Source: Haloferula helveola (GTDB lineage Bacteria; Verrucomicrobiota; Verrucomicrobiia; Verrucomicrobiales; Akkermansiaceae). From it: a stretch of DNA of 64,000 nt. The stretch lies in assembly GCF_037076345.1 (NCBI RefSeq), contig NZ_AP024702.1, forward strand, positions 2,790,001 to 2,854,000, read 5' to 3'. This document shows positions 9,580 to 15,446 of this stretch, piece by piece. The notes under the pieces are model-generated. The model was not told the DNA's origin. It searched no databases and was given only the letters and a program-made list of their open reading frames with translations. The translations under genes and the position numbers were made by a program. Positions within the stretch are counted from its first letter, which is position 1, and the number at the start of each line of letters is the position of its first letter.

Positions 9580-10524
9580 TCAGCGGGCTTCCTGAATCGA
9601 CTCGAGCCGCTTTTCAACCCACTCCGATTCCTCTTCCAGTCCGTGTTCGGTGTAAAAATCCCCGAGCGCCCCGTAGCGCTTCGCCGGATCGAACTTGGCC
9701 GCATACCATAGCTTCCGCAGGCACACCGGGCAAAGATGCATCGGTGTCGAGTCGGCCTCCTGGAGGTGGTTGGCCCCGTTCATGTTGCACTCGTAGTGGA
9801 TGCAGTGGCGGATGCCGAACATGTGGCCCATCTCGTGGGTCAGCACCTTCGCGGCGCGACGAAGTACGAGAGTCTCCGTATGTTCATCCGCCTCACGCCC
9901 GGTCCACGACGGATGATAGCGGGCGAAGCTGAAGATCCCGACACGGTTGCGGATCGATGCCTGGCCGAAGACAAAGTTCCACGACTCGTCGGGGTAGAGG
10001 TCGGTCATGGTCACGGCGAGCATCGCGTAGGCGTCGGCAGGCAAGCGCGCGGCGAGCCCCTTGAGCATCTCTTGCGAGTTCCACTGTTTCTTGCCCGAAC
10101 CGGGGTTGATGCGGGACGTCACCTTGATGTCGGCTTCGGCGACCGGCTTGAGCATCCGGACCTCGAGTGGCTGGAAATACGCGGCGGTGTAGTCTTTCAA
10201 CGCCTCCAGCGACGGCGCCTTCCCTTCCTCGAATTCGCCGAGCGGGAGGACATAGAGGATCTTGCGGGTGTCGTCGGGGAAGTTCGGTTTCGAGTCGAGG
10301 TATTGCCCGAGCGATTGTCCCGGCTCGGGGTGGCTGGCCAGCCAGTCGGCCGGCTGCGGCGCCTTCTTTGCCTCGAACTCTCCCGCGTCCGTGAACGCGC
10401 GCCGCTCCGCCGGGGTGTGCCGGTCCAGCGATCCGACCGCTTTCAGCCGTTCGTCCCGGTCGGGCAGCGTCACCGCCAGCGCGGCGGCAGCGGCGACGAG
10501 AAGGACGAGACAGAGGCTCTTCAT
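9580..10524 (-). CDS. Secreted archaemetzincin-type zinc metallopeptidase
   Basis: A 314-residue protein with an N-terminal hydrophobic segment (MKSLCLVLLVAAAAALAVTL) suggesting export or membrane anchoring. The zinc site is HEMGHMFGIRHC (H230, E231, H234, H240), followed four residues later by CNM and, about 16 residues on, by CPVC. This matches the archaemetzincin signature of HExxHxxGxxHC plus a four-Cys structural site. Archaemetzincins hydrolyse short peptides and are often cytosolic, so the signal-like leader is notable. Its ATG overlaps the stop of the upstream alpha/beta hydrolase gene by 4 nt (ATGA), implying translational coupling. Confidence 0.85.
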   Translation of the reverse strand: MKSLCLVLLVAAAAALAVTLPDRDERLKAVGSLDRHTPAERRAFTDAGEFEAKKAPQPADWLASHPEPGQSLGQYLDSKPNFPDDTRKILYVLPLGEFEEGKAPSLEALKDYTAAYFQPLEVRMLKPVAEADIKVTSRINPGSGKKQWNSQEMLKGLAARLPADAYAMLAVTMTDLYPDESWNFVFGQASIRNRVGIFSFARYHPSWTGREADEHTETLVLRRAAKVLTHEMGHMFGIRHCIHYECNMNGANHLQEADSTPMHLCPVCLRKLWYAAKFDPAKRYGALGDFYTEHGLEEESEWVEKRLESIQEAR

Positions 10525-11447
10525 GAGGCGGAGGATCCGGTCATGTTCGAAACGCCCGCATGTGCGTTTTCTTGGCCCGAACCCTTCAGCCAATCCAGCG
10601 CTTCGCAGGAATGCCGGACCGGGAGGGAGTAGTGGCCTTCGCCCTCAAGCCACGTGCCTTCCGCCTTCGGCACCCGAGCGGCGAGCCTTTTGGCTACATC
10701 GCAGGGCAGGTTGGCGTCGGCCATGCCGTGCCAGAAGTGCACAGGAACGTGGATCCGCTCCGGTTCGAAGTCCCATGGCGCGAGGTAGAGCTCGCCGTCG
10801 TCCAGTGTCGGTCCAGGGCCGTTGCGGATGGCCTCGAGGTAGCTCCGGATCACCATGTCCCAGCCCCCGGCGCTGTGGATCGCCTCGCGGTCGGCCTCCG
10901 GGATGCTCTTGAGCATCCATGACATCGGTGCGTGGTCGACGCCGCGGTCGATCATCCAGCGGCTGAAGGGCAGGAGAACCGGTAGCGAGGCGCGTCGCAG
11001 CGATTTCAGCCCCGAGAGCGTTCGGTAAGCCCAATGCATGTGGCTGCGGTCGGCCTTGTCCGCGAGCGGCGGAGCGCCGCAGATCACGGCGGCCCGGATC
11101 ACCCGGTCGCCGAGCTTTTCACAGGTCGCGAGGGTGTAGGGTCCGCCCCCGGAGACTCCGAAGATCCGAAACCGGTCGATTCCGAGCGAGTCGGCGAATT
11201 GGCCGACGTCCTTCGGCCAGTCCCCGAACCGCCGGTCGGGCATGGGGTCGGAGAGGCCGACGCCCGGTCGGTCGGGCGCAAGCAGCCGGATTCCACGCTT
11301 GGAGGCGTCGTGATCGAGGTAAGCGGCTTGGAAGCGGCTGCTGGGCCAGCCATGGAAGAACAGCACGGGGATTCCCTGCGGGTCGCCGTATTCGGCGAAT
11401 CCGAGTTTGCGACCATCCGGCAGAGTGACGTGCTCGTTTTCCTTCAT
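10521..11447 (-). CDS. Alpha/beta hydrolase
   Basis: A 308-residue alpha/beta-hydrolase-fold protein. The oxyanion region is FFHGWPSSR (about 31-38), the nucleophile elbow is GVSGGGPY (Ser99), the acidic residue is probably in HGMADANLP, and the catalytic His is in GEGHYSLP near the C-terminus. No signal peptide is seen, so it is probably cytoplasmic. Substrate is unknown; the set GDPQG.PVLFFHG and DRPGVGLSDP is typical of small esterase/lactonase-like enzymes. It is divergent from the TetR gene across a 126-bp gap holding an operator-like palindrome, so TetR control is plausible. Its stop overlaps the start of the archaemetzincin gene. Confidence 0.85.
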   Translation of the reverse strand: MKENEHVTLPDGRKLGFAEYGDPQGIPVLFFHGWPSSRFQAAYLDHDASKRGIRLLAPDRPGVGLSDPMPDRRFGDWPKDVGQFADSLGIDRFRIFGVSGGGPYTLATCEKLGDRVIRAAVICGAPPLADKADRSHMHWAYRTLSGLKSLRRASLPVLLPFSRWMIDRGVDHAPMSWMLKSIPEADREAIHSAGGWDMVIRSYLEAIRNGPGPTLDDGELYLAPWDFEPERIHVPVHFWHGMADANLPCDVAKRLAARVPKAEGTWLEGEGHYSLPVRHSCEALDWLKGSGQENAHAGVSNMTGSSAS

Positions 11448-11546
11448 TCGGCACGGAGCATGGGGAATTGGCGGCGGGAGTGCACATCGATAATCCGGGA
11501 GCCAACATCGCGAAATCCCGATGATGGGCGGCTTCGGCTTGTCAAA

Positions 11547-11562
11547 CAGACCGTGCTGTCTG
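11547..11562. promoter_or_regulatory. Operator-like palindrome upstream of the TetR gene
   Basis: CAGAC, 6 nt, GTCTG: a perfect 5-bp inverted repeat 11 bp before the TetR start codon, in the divergent gap with the alpha/beta hydrolase. Its core (AGACCG, 3 nt, TGTCT) recurs at 12146-12159. TetR proteins of this sort often repress their own gene and neighbours from such sites. Binding is inferred. Confidence 0.55.
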
Positions 11563-11573
11563 CAGGTTTGGGT

Positions 11574-12128
11574 ATGAGTAAGGCACGGGACCGCCTTGTG
11601 GCTACGGCCGGCCGCCTGTTCGGCGAGCGGGGCTACGAATGCGTCGGGATCAACGAGATCATCGCCAAGGCCGAGATCGCCAAGGCCACCTTCTATCAGC
11701 ACTTCCCCAGCAAGGAGGCGCTGTGCGCCGAGTGGTTGCGGACCGAGGCGGAGGATTCGGAGCGGACCCAGCGCAGGCTGCTCGAGGATCCGAGGACGGT
11801 GCGGGAGCGGCTCGAAGACCGGTTCGATGCCCTGCAGCGCTGGCTGACCGAGGAGGATTACCCGGGTTGTCCGTTCTGCACCACGGCGGCGATGACCGAA
11901 GCCGGCGGGGAACTTCGCGAGTTGGTGGCGCTGCAGCGCAAACAAAGCCGGGAGTTCTGGCGGGGTTTGGCGGCCCAGCACGAACCCTCCCACAAGGCGG
12001 CCAAACACCTCGGCGACGCCTGGTTTCTGCTCTACAGCGGGGCGATCACCGAGGCGACGAATCTCCGCGAAACATGGCCGGTGAAGAAGGCGAAGCGGGC
12101 GGCGCTGAACTTGGGCGGCTGGAAATAA
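11574..12128 (+). CDS. TetR/AcrR family transcriptional regulator
   Basis: A 184-residue regulator. The N-terminal TetR helix-turn-helix runs from about residue 5 to 50 (LFGERGYECVGINEIIAKA, then ATFYQHFPSKEAL). The C-terminal ligand domain carries GCPFCTTAAM, the equivalent of the 'GCPLxN' helix of the YxaF/LmrA-like subgroup, here with a CxxC. Start chosen at ATG giving MSKARDRL, where the family begins. The gene sits between two similar palindromes (11547-11562 and 12145-12160), suggesting autoregulation and control of the thioredoxin/nitroreductase cluster that lay next to it before the transposon insertion. Confidence 0.9.
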   Translation: MSKARDRLVATAGRLFGERGYECVGINEIIAKAEIAKATFYQHFPSKEALCAEWLRTEAEDSERTQRRLLEDPRTVRERLEDRFDALQRWLTEEDYPGCPFCTTAAMTEAGGELRELVALQRKQSREFWRGLAAQHEPSHKAAKHLGDAWFLLYSGAITEATNLRETWPVKKAKRAALNLGGWK

Positions 12129-12144
12129 TTCGAATTCCACGGAA

Positions 12145-12160
12145 TAGACCGACTTGTCTG
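12145..12160. promoter_or_regulatory. Second operator-like palindrome (orphaned by transposon insertion)
   Basis: AGAC, 6 nt, GTCT, matching 11 of 14 core bases of the site before the TetR gene. With the transposon and one copy of the target duplication removed, it would lie about 50 bp before the thioredoxin start codon, a typical operator position. Now 2.7 kb separate them. Confidence 0.5.
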
Positions 12161-12166
12161 TTCTCT

Positions 12167-12174
12167 TATCGTTG
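12167..12174 (+). repeat. Target-site duplication, left copy
   Basis: TATCGTTG directly abuts the left terminal inverted repeat. The identical octamer follows the right repeat at 14824-14831. Eight bp is the usual duplication length for IS1595-family elements. Confidence 0.9.
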
Positions 12175-12198
12175 CGGATGTATCCCCTTCGCATACGG
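12175..12198 (+). repeat. Left terminal inverted repeat of the IS1595-type transposon
   Basis: 24 bp: CGGATGTATCCCCTT, 2 variable nt, CATACGG. It matches the reverse complement of 14800-14823 at 22 of 24 positions, the two differences being the central dinucleotide. Confidence 0.9.
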
Positions 12199-12319
12199 CA
12201 AAAAGGACAGACTTGTCTGATTTAGGCGTTACTATAATATTTTTGACCAATGATAGAATATGTCTACCCGCCTCTGCTGGTGCTTGCATGCCGCAATTGG
12301 CTGCGCATCCTGAGCAGTG

Positions 12320-12667
12320 ATGCCAAACGAAATTCCACGAGTTGGAGCGGAGCTTACCCCAGAGCAACGGGAGAAAGCGATGGCGTGGTTCGAAGAGACC
12401 TGCAAGCCGCTATTCCTACCCGAGAAAGGCTGTCCTTCCTGCGGGAACACGAATTGGGAGCTGTGCCCATACATCAACGAGATGCGAACTCTCAACGAGT
12501 CCCGGCATGGCGGCGGTTACGTCTTCTATCCACTTTTGACCATCCAGTGCACAAAATGCGCTCAGATTCTCAATTTCAATGGGATCGACGCTGGAGTGCT
12601 CCCTCCCGGAGCAGACACCACTTTTGCAGGGGAAAAGATCGCAGCGAAAGGAGGGCCCATTGCCTGA
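12320..12667 (+). CDS. Transposon cargo: small protein with two CxxC pairs
   Basis: A 115-residue protein not recognised. Residues 5-30 are a charged helix (ELTPEQREKAMAWFEE). Then come CPSCGN and, about 40 residues later, CTKC, a spacing that could bind one zinc as a split ribbon; an additional Cys lies between them. There is no signal peptide or membrane segment. GTG and ATG are adjacent at the start; the ATG is used. It overlaps the next gene by 8 bp, so the two are probably co-translated. It lies on the more AT-rich cargo segment of the transposon. Confidence 0.6.
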   Translation: MPNEIPRVGAELTPEQREKAMAWFEETCKPLFLPEKGCPSCGNTNWELCPYINEMRTLNESRHGGGYVFYPLLTIQCTKCAQILNFNGIDAGVLPPGADTTFAGEKIAAKGGPIA

Positions 12668-13070
12668 AATCGAACCAGAATCGCATAGCGGAAAGATTAC
12701 GCCTAAGCGCGGCGGTATTTCGGCTCCGCCGCCGCGAACAAGCTATTACGAGGCGATTCACTGCTATCGGAAGGTGAAGACTTACCCCATTCAGGAACAC
12801 GAATTATCCGCATTGGATGAGTCCAATTCCAACTTCACCCTCTGGGCCTCTCTGGGAACTGGGTTCATATTCCTCTCGATCGGGTGCGTTTGGGACACCG
12901 TCAGCGAGTGGAGTTTCACCGGAGTGAGATTTTTCTTCATGGTCTTATTTGGACTCGCCGCAGGCGGAAGCTTTTGGGTGAGCCGTGGGTATAAGAAACA
13001 ACGAGAGAACCGCCTGAAAAACATCAAGGCAGAGGTTGTTGAACACAAGGAGGACAATGGCACCGCATGA
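12660..13070 (+). CDS. Transposon cargo: small two-helix membrane protein
   Basis: A 136-residue protein with a TTG start placed 6 nt after a strong AAAGGAGG Shine-Dalgarno at the end of the preceding ORF; an upstream in-frame alternative has no such site. The N-terminal 55 residues are polar and proline-containing. Two membrane segments follow (WASLGTGFIFLSIGCVW and VRFFFMVLFGLAAGGSFWV), then a basic, charged tail (KKQRENRLKNIKAEVVEHKE). No family recognised. It is probably an integral membrane partner of the CxxC protein, judging only from their overlap. Confidence 0.6.
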   Translation: MPEIEPESHSGKITPKRGGISAPPPRTSYYEAIHCYRKVKTYPIQEHELSALDESNSNFTLWASLGTGFIFLSIGCVWDTVSEWSFTGVRFFFMVLFGLAAGGSFWVSRGYKKQRENRLKNIKAEVVEHKEDNGTA

Positions 13071-13138
13071 ACACCGTTCTTTCGAACAAATCAACAACAT
13101 ATTGACAGATAGGCTACTGTAACCACCACACACACCAC

Positions 13139-13495
13139 ATGGACTCACAAAAAAACTTTGTAGAAAACTCCCTGACCGTCTCCGTGATGCCTCGCGGATC
13201 GGACGGTTATTTCTGCTTCGTGGCTCAGTGCCACGAGTACGACATCTGCGTCCAGGGATCATCCCTCGATGAGTGCCAGTCTAGGTTTGTTACGGCCGTC
13301 GAAGGTCACATTGCCCTCGCCATTTCAATGGGACGGACGCCGTTCGCTGACCTCCCTGCTCCTCCCGCGGAGATTCTGGCAGAGTTGACGGGACGGGTTC
13401 CAACGCAGGCGTCAAGCAGGCCCATCGGGCGGCGTGCTGCAACCGGCGTGGACCTCCAAAATCTCGGTGGCCGCGCAACCTTTGCCATCGCCTGA
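13139..13495 (+). CDS. Transposon cargo: HicB-like antitoxin (probable)
   Basis: A 118-residue protein. Residues about 10-65 have the shape of a HicB partial RNase-H-like fold: YFCFVAQCHEYDICVQGSS corresponds to the 'Y.A.CPELPGC..QG.T' strand pair, followed by a helix (LDECQSRFVTAVEGHIALAI). The C-terminal half is proline- and arginine-rich without a clear DNA-binding domain. The following gene resembles a HicA toxin, which supports the call, although the usual order is toxin first. No experimental or profile support is available here. Confidence 0.5.
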   Translation: MDSQKNFVENSLTVSVMPRGSDGYFCFVAQCHEYDICVQGSSLDECQSRFVTAVEGHIALAISMGRTPFADLPAPPAEILAELTGRVPTQASSRPIGRRAATGVDLQNLGGRATFAIA

Positions 13496-13511
13496 AGTGG
13501 CCGCATATCCG

Positions 13512-13763
13512 ATGGCTCCCGCAATACGCCGGGGCAACTTCATAGACCGGCTCTTCTCGGATTACGGAGTTCGGGAGAGGATTGTAGATCTAGGGTCTGG
13601 AGAGATCCACGTATTTTGGGAGCGCTCCGTTGATGGGACTGAGAAAATCATGCAGTTCCCGCTGGTTGGTGAGCCAGAGGAAATGCTGATGCCCGACGTG
13701 ATCCGAGTGGTATGCACGGCGCTTGAGATTGACCCGGCTGACTTCGGTCTAAATCTAGGGTAG
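13512..13763 (+). CDS. Transposon cargo: HicA-like small protein (possible toxin partner)
   Basis: An 83-residue protein. The segment DLGSGEIHVFWERS could correspond to the 'GSHHVF' catalytic strand of HicA, and PDVIRVVCTALEIDPADF matches the form of its C-terminal helix ('PGTLRSILRQAGLS.EEF'). The conserved His is shifted by two residues relative to HicA, so it may be divergent or unrelated. Either GTG (13497) or ATG (13512) may start it; the ATG gives a family-like length. The gene begins just downstream of the HicB-like stop, consistent with a two-gene unit. Confidence 0.4.
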   Translation: MAPAIRRGNFIDRLFSDYGVRERIVDLGSGEIHVFWERSVDGTEKIMQFPLVGEPEEMLMPDVIRVVCTALEIDPADFGLNLG

Positions 13764-13773
13764 ATTCAGATCA

Positions 13774-13953
13774 ATGGACCTTCGCAGCGCTAGGAAACAC
13801 GGGAAGCTTGAGGAATTCATCCGCGATCGTGAAGCGGATGAACCCAAGGGCGACGCCTCCCGCCTCAAGCGGACGGTTGAGGCGATGGCTCGGGGCGAAG
13901 GAACGAAGAAACCAGAGCCGGAAACATCTCCTTCGGATTCTGCCGGAAATTGA
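13774..13953 (+). CDS. Transposon cargo: 59-residue charged protein
   Basis: A short ORF starting 10 bp after the stop of the HicA-like gene. Residues 8-40 are helical and highly charged (KHGKLEEFIRDREADEPKGD, then RLKRTVEAMARG), and the tail is Ser/Pro-rich. Small proteins with the pattern 'KL..FI...E...P.GD...F.R....M' are widespread in bacteria and uncharacterised. The tight spacing in the cargo cluster supports it being real. Its last 89 bp overlap the end of the transposase gene on the other strand. Confidence 0.6.
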   Translation: MDLRSARKHGKLEEFIRDREADEPKGDASRLKRTVEAMARGEGTKKPEPETSPSDSAGN

Positions 13954-14737
13954 ACCGGCATTCGAACTCCTTGACGTATTTCTCAAGGTGAGTCTCTGAA
14001 ACAGCCACGTGGGTGCTGGTCAGACCCTTTTTCAAGTGGGACCAGAACGACTCGATGCCGTTTGTGTGGCACGGGCCGTCCACGTATTCCTTCTTGGAGT
14101 GGTTCACGGTGTCGCGAGTGTAGCCGAATCGCTCAAGGTCGGTGTAAACATGGCTTTCGTCCGAGTAGATTGTTGATCCTTTGGCGATGCCGTCCTTGAG
14201 AAGCGGGAGAATCCTGCCCTTGCTGGCAAACGGAACGACGCGGGCAACAACCTTGCCGTCCCGCTGGAGCATCCCGAAAACCACGCCCTTGTTGTCCCAG
14301 CGTTTGGCGCTGGTGGTCTTGCCGCCGACGTAGGTCTCATCCACTTCCACAGTCCCGGCAAGCGTCGGGTCGCCGTCCACCCAAGCCATGTGCTTGCGAA
14401 TCTCGTGACCCATGCGCCATGCGGTCTTGTAGGTGACTCCGAGCTGGCGTTGCAGCTCCTTGGCCGAAACTCCGTTGCGAGTCGTGGTGAACAGGTAGAT
14501 GGCGAAGAACCAGAGTTGCAGCGGAGTCCGGGTCCGGTGAAACGGGGTGTCCACGGTCGGGTGCAGGTGGTGGCCGCAGAACTGGCAGGAGTAGGCGCGT
14601 TCCGCCTTGATCCGATACCACTTGGCCTCGCGCTCGCACTTCGGGCAGGTGTGACCTTGGCCGAACTTGCACTCGAAAATGTGCTGCAAGCAGGACTCAT
14701 CGTCCGGGAACTGGGCGAAGAACTCGCGGATCGTCAT
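13865..14737 (-). CDS. IS1595-family (ISXO2-like) transposase
   Basis: A 290-residue DDE transposase. An N-terminal zinc ribbon (CPKC at 31-34, CQFC at 51-54) is followed by a helical DNA-binding segment (VSAKELQRQLGVTYKTAWRM). The catalytic domain has EVDETYVGG (Asp133), YSDESHVY (Asp193) and NGIESFWSHLKK (Glu229 as the third acidic residue), then a C-terminal FECRFNFR motif typical of the family. Start taken at the ATG of MTIREFF, which has AAGGA 8 nt upstream; an in-frame ATG 13 codons earlier lacks this. No frameshift or stop is seen, so it appears functional. Confidence 0.93.
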   Translation of the reverse strand: MTIREFFAQFPDDESCLQHIFECKFGQGHTCPKCEREAKWYRIKAERAYSCQFCGHHLHPTVDTPFHRTRTPLQLWFFAIYLFTTTRNGVSAKELQRQLGVTYKTAWRMGHEIRKHMAWVDGDPTLAGTVEVDETYVGGKTTSAKRWDNKGVVFGMLQRDGKVVARVVPFASKGRILPLLKDGIAKGSTIYSDESHVYTDLERFGYTRDTVNHSKKEYVDGPCHTNGIESFWSHLKKGLTSTHVAVSETHLEKYVKEFECRFNFRQNPKEMFPALVSSFLRPEPSPQPSA

Positions 14738-14799
14738 CGACTGTTCCTTTTTGCGCTCACCGGCTTTCGGTCTCATGCGCGGATACTACTCAAATGACA

Positions 14800-14823
14800 C
14801 CGTATGTCAAGGGGATACATCCG
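14800..14823 (-). repeat. Right terminal inverted repeat of the IS1595-type transposon
   Basis: Reverse complement of the left repeat at 12175-12198 except for the central dinucleotide. It begins 63 bp upstream of the transposase start codon, so it may overlap the transposase promoter. Confidence 0.9.
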
Positions 14824-14831
14824 TATCGTTG
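14824..14831 (+). repeat. Target-site duplication, right copy
   Basis: TATCGTTG, identical to 12167-12174. It is followed by native sequence with a small CCCGC/GCGGG hairpin (14835-14849) in what was the thioredoxin leader. Confidence 0.9.
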
Positions 14832-14866
14832 AATCCCGCGATCAGCGGGTTGACCCCACAACAACG

Positions 14867-15181
14867 ATGAAGACGAGAGAACTGACCTCCGCGAGTTTTG
14901 ACGATGTGGTTTCCGGCAGCGCCGCTCCGGTGCTGGTGGACTTCTGGGCCCCGTGGTGCGGTCCCTGCCTGCAACTGGGTCCGGTGATCGACCAAGTGGC
15001 CGAAGAGACCGCCGATCAGGCGGTCGTGGCCAAGGTCAATGTCGATGAGGCCCGCGATCTGGCCGTCCGCTACAACATCCGCAGCATCCCGACGCTGCTT
15101 GTCTTTCGCGGCGGCGAGGTGGTCGAGCGCTTGCAGGGCGTCCAGCCGAAGGAGCGGATTGCCGCCGCCCTGAGTGCCTGA
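14867..15181 (+). CDS. trxA: Thioredoxin
   Basis: A 104-residue thioredoxin with the full WCGPC active site (Cys31 and Cys34), preceded by VLVDFWAP, and the cis-Pro loop SIPTLLVF. It reduces protein disulfides in the cytoplasm. There is no signal peptide. It heads a cluster with a PPOX fragment and a nitroreductase, a combination suggesting flavin or redox stress chemistry rather than the main housekeeping thioredoxin. The transposon lies 43 bp upstream of the ATG and has displaced the presumed operator and promoter. Confidence 0.93.
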   Translation: MKTRELTSASFDDVVSGSAAPVLVDFWAPWCGPCLQLGPVIDQVAEETADQAVVAKVNVDEARDLAVRYNIRSIPTLLVFRGGEVVERLQGVQPKERIAAALSA

Positions 15182-15213
15182 CGTTCGGAGTTCCGGCGAA
15201 TTCCCAATCGGCG

Positions 15214-15417
15214 GTGCCCGGGCCACAAGCCCGGGTGCCGCCGGAGCTGCTCGGTCAGACCGAGCGGTTGTTCCGCATCGAAGTCATCGGGCTCGACTGG
15301 AACTGCCCGAAATTCATCACGCCCCGATTCACCCGCGAGGAGCTTGCCGGAGTGACGCAGCCCCTCACCGACCGGATCGCCGAGCTCGAAGCCGAGCTTG
15401 CGCGGCTGCGGTCCTGA
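15214..15417 (+). pseudogene. C-terminal remnant of a PPOX-family FMN-binding protein
   Basis: The frame encodes about 67 residues ending at a stop at 15417. It contains GLDWNCPKFITPRFT, the strongly conserved C-terminal signature ('DWNCPQHITPR') of a pyridoxamine-5'-phosphate-oxidase-like family of about 200 residues, followed by the usual PLTDRIAELEAELARL coil. The N-terminal two thirds, including the FMN-binding barrel, are absent: the frame upstream runs into the end of the thioredoxin gene and shows no family motifs. A GCCCGGGC/GCCCGGGT repeat sits at the junction. It is best read as a deletion remnant in the thioredoxin-nitroreductase cluster. Confidence 0.6.
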
Positions 15418-15446
15418 GCTCCCTTCCAACGAAATCGCTTACCCAC

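Larger units (their letters stand above)
12175..14823. mobile_element. IS1595-family (ISXO2-like) transposon with five cargo ORFs
   Basis: A 2,649-bp element bounded by 24-bp inverted repeats and flanked by perfect 8-bp direct repeats (TATCGTTG). The minus-strand transposase lies next to the right end. The rest (12199-13953) holds five plus-strand ORFs absent from a minimal IS: a CxxC protein, a small membrane protein, a HicB-like/HicA-like pair and a 59-residue charged protein. The cargo is visibly more AT-rich than the surrounding genes, which agrees with recent acquisition. The intact ends, intact duplication and intact transposase suggest a recent and possibly still active insertion. It sits between the TetR gene and the thioredoxin gene. 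Confidence 0.9.

Noticed and set aside
10521-12194. Extending the alpha/beta hydrolase to a 557-residue protein.
   Set aside because: The extra N-terminal part lies opposite the TetR gene and shows no hydrolase or other domain. The hydrolase domain starts at MKENEHV.
12199-12319. A transposon-internal promoter for the cargo.
   Set aside because: An AT-rich TATAAT-like stretch is present (around 12232-12242) but no matching -35 at the right spacing was clear, so it is not reported as a feature.
12660-13070. Starting the cargo membrane protein at the in-frame ATG upstream (12579).
   Set aside because: No Shine-Dalgarno there, while the TTG at 12660 has AAAGGAGG at the right distance and the overlap with the previous gene is then only 8 bp.
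13102-13107. TTGACA as a -35 box for the HicB-like gene.
   Set aside because: No acceptable -10 box is found 16-18 bp downstream.
14867-14881. Treating the thioredoxin gene as starting within the transposon end (an open frame extends to 14804).
   Set aside because: The upstream part is transposon terminal sequence; the conserved thioredoxin start is at the ATG giving MKTRELTS.
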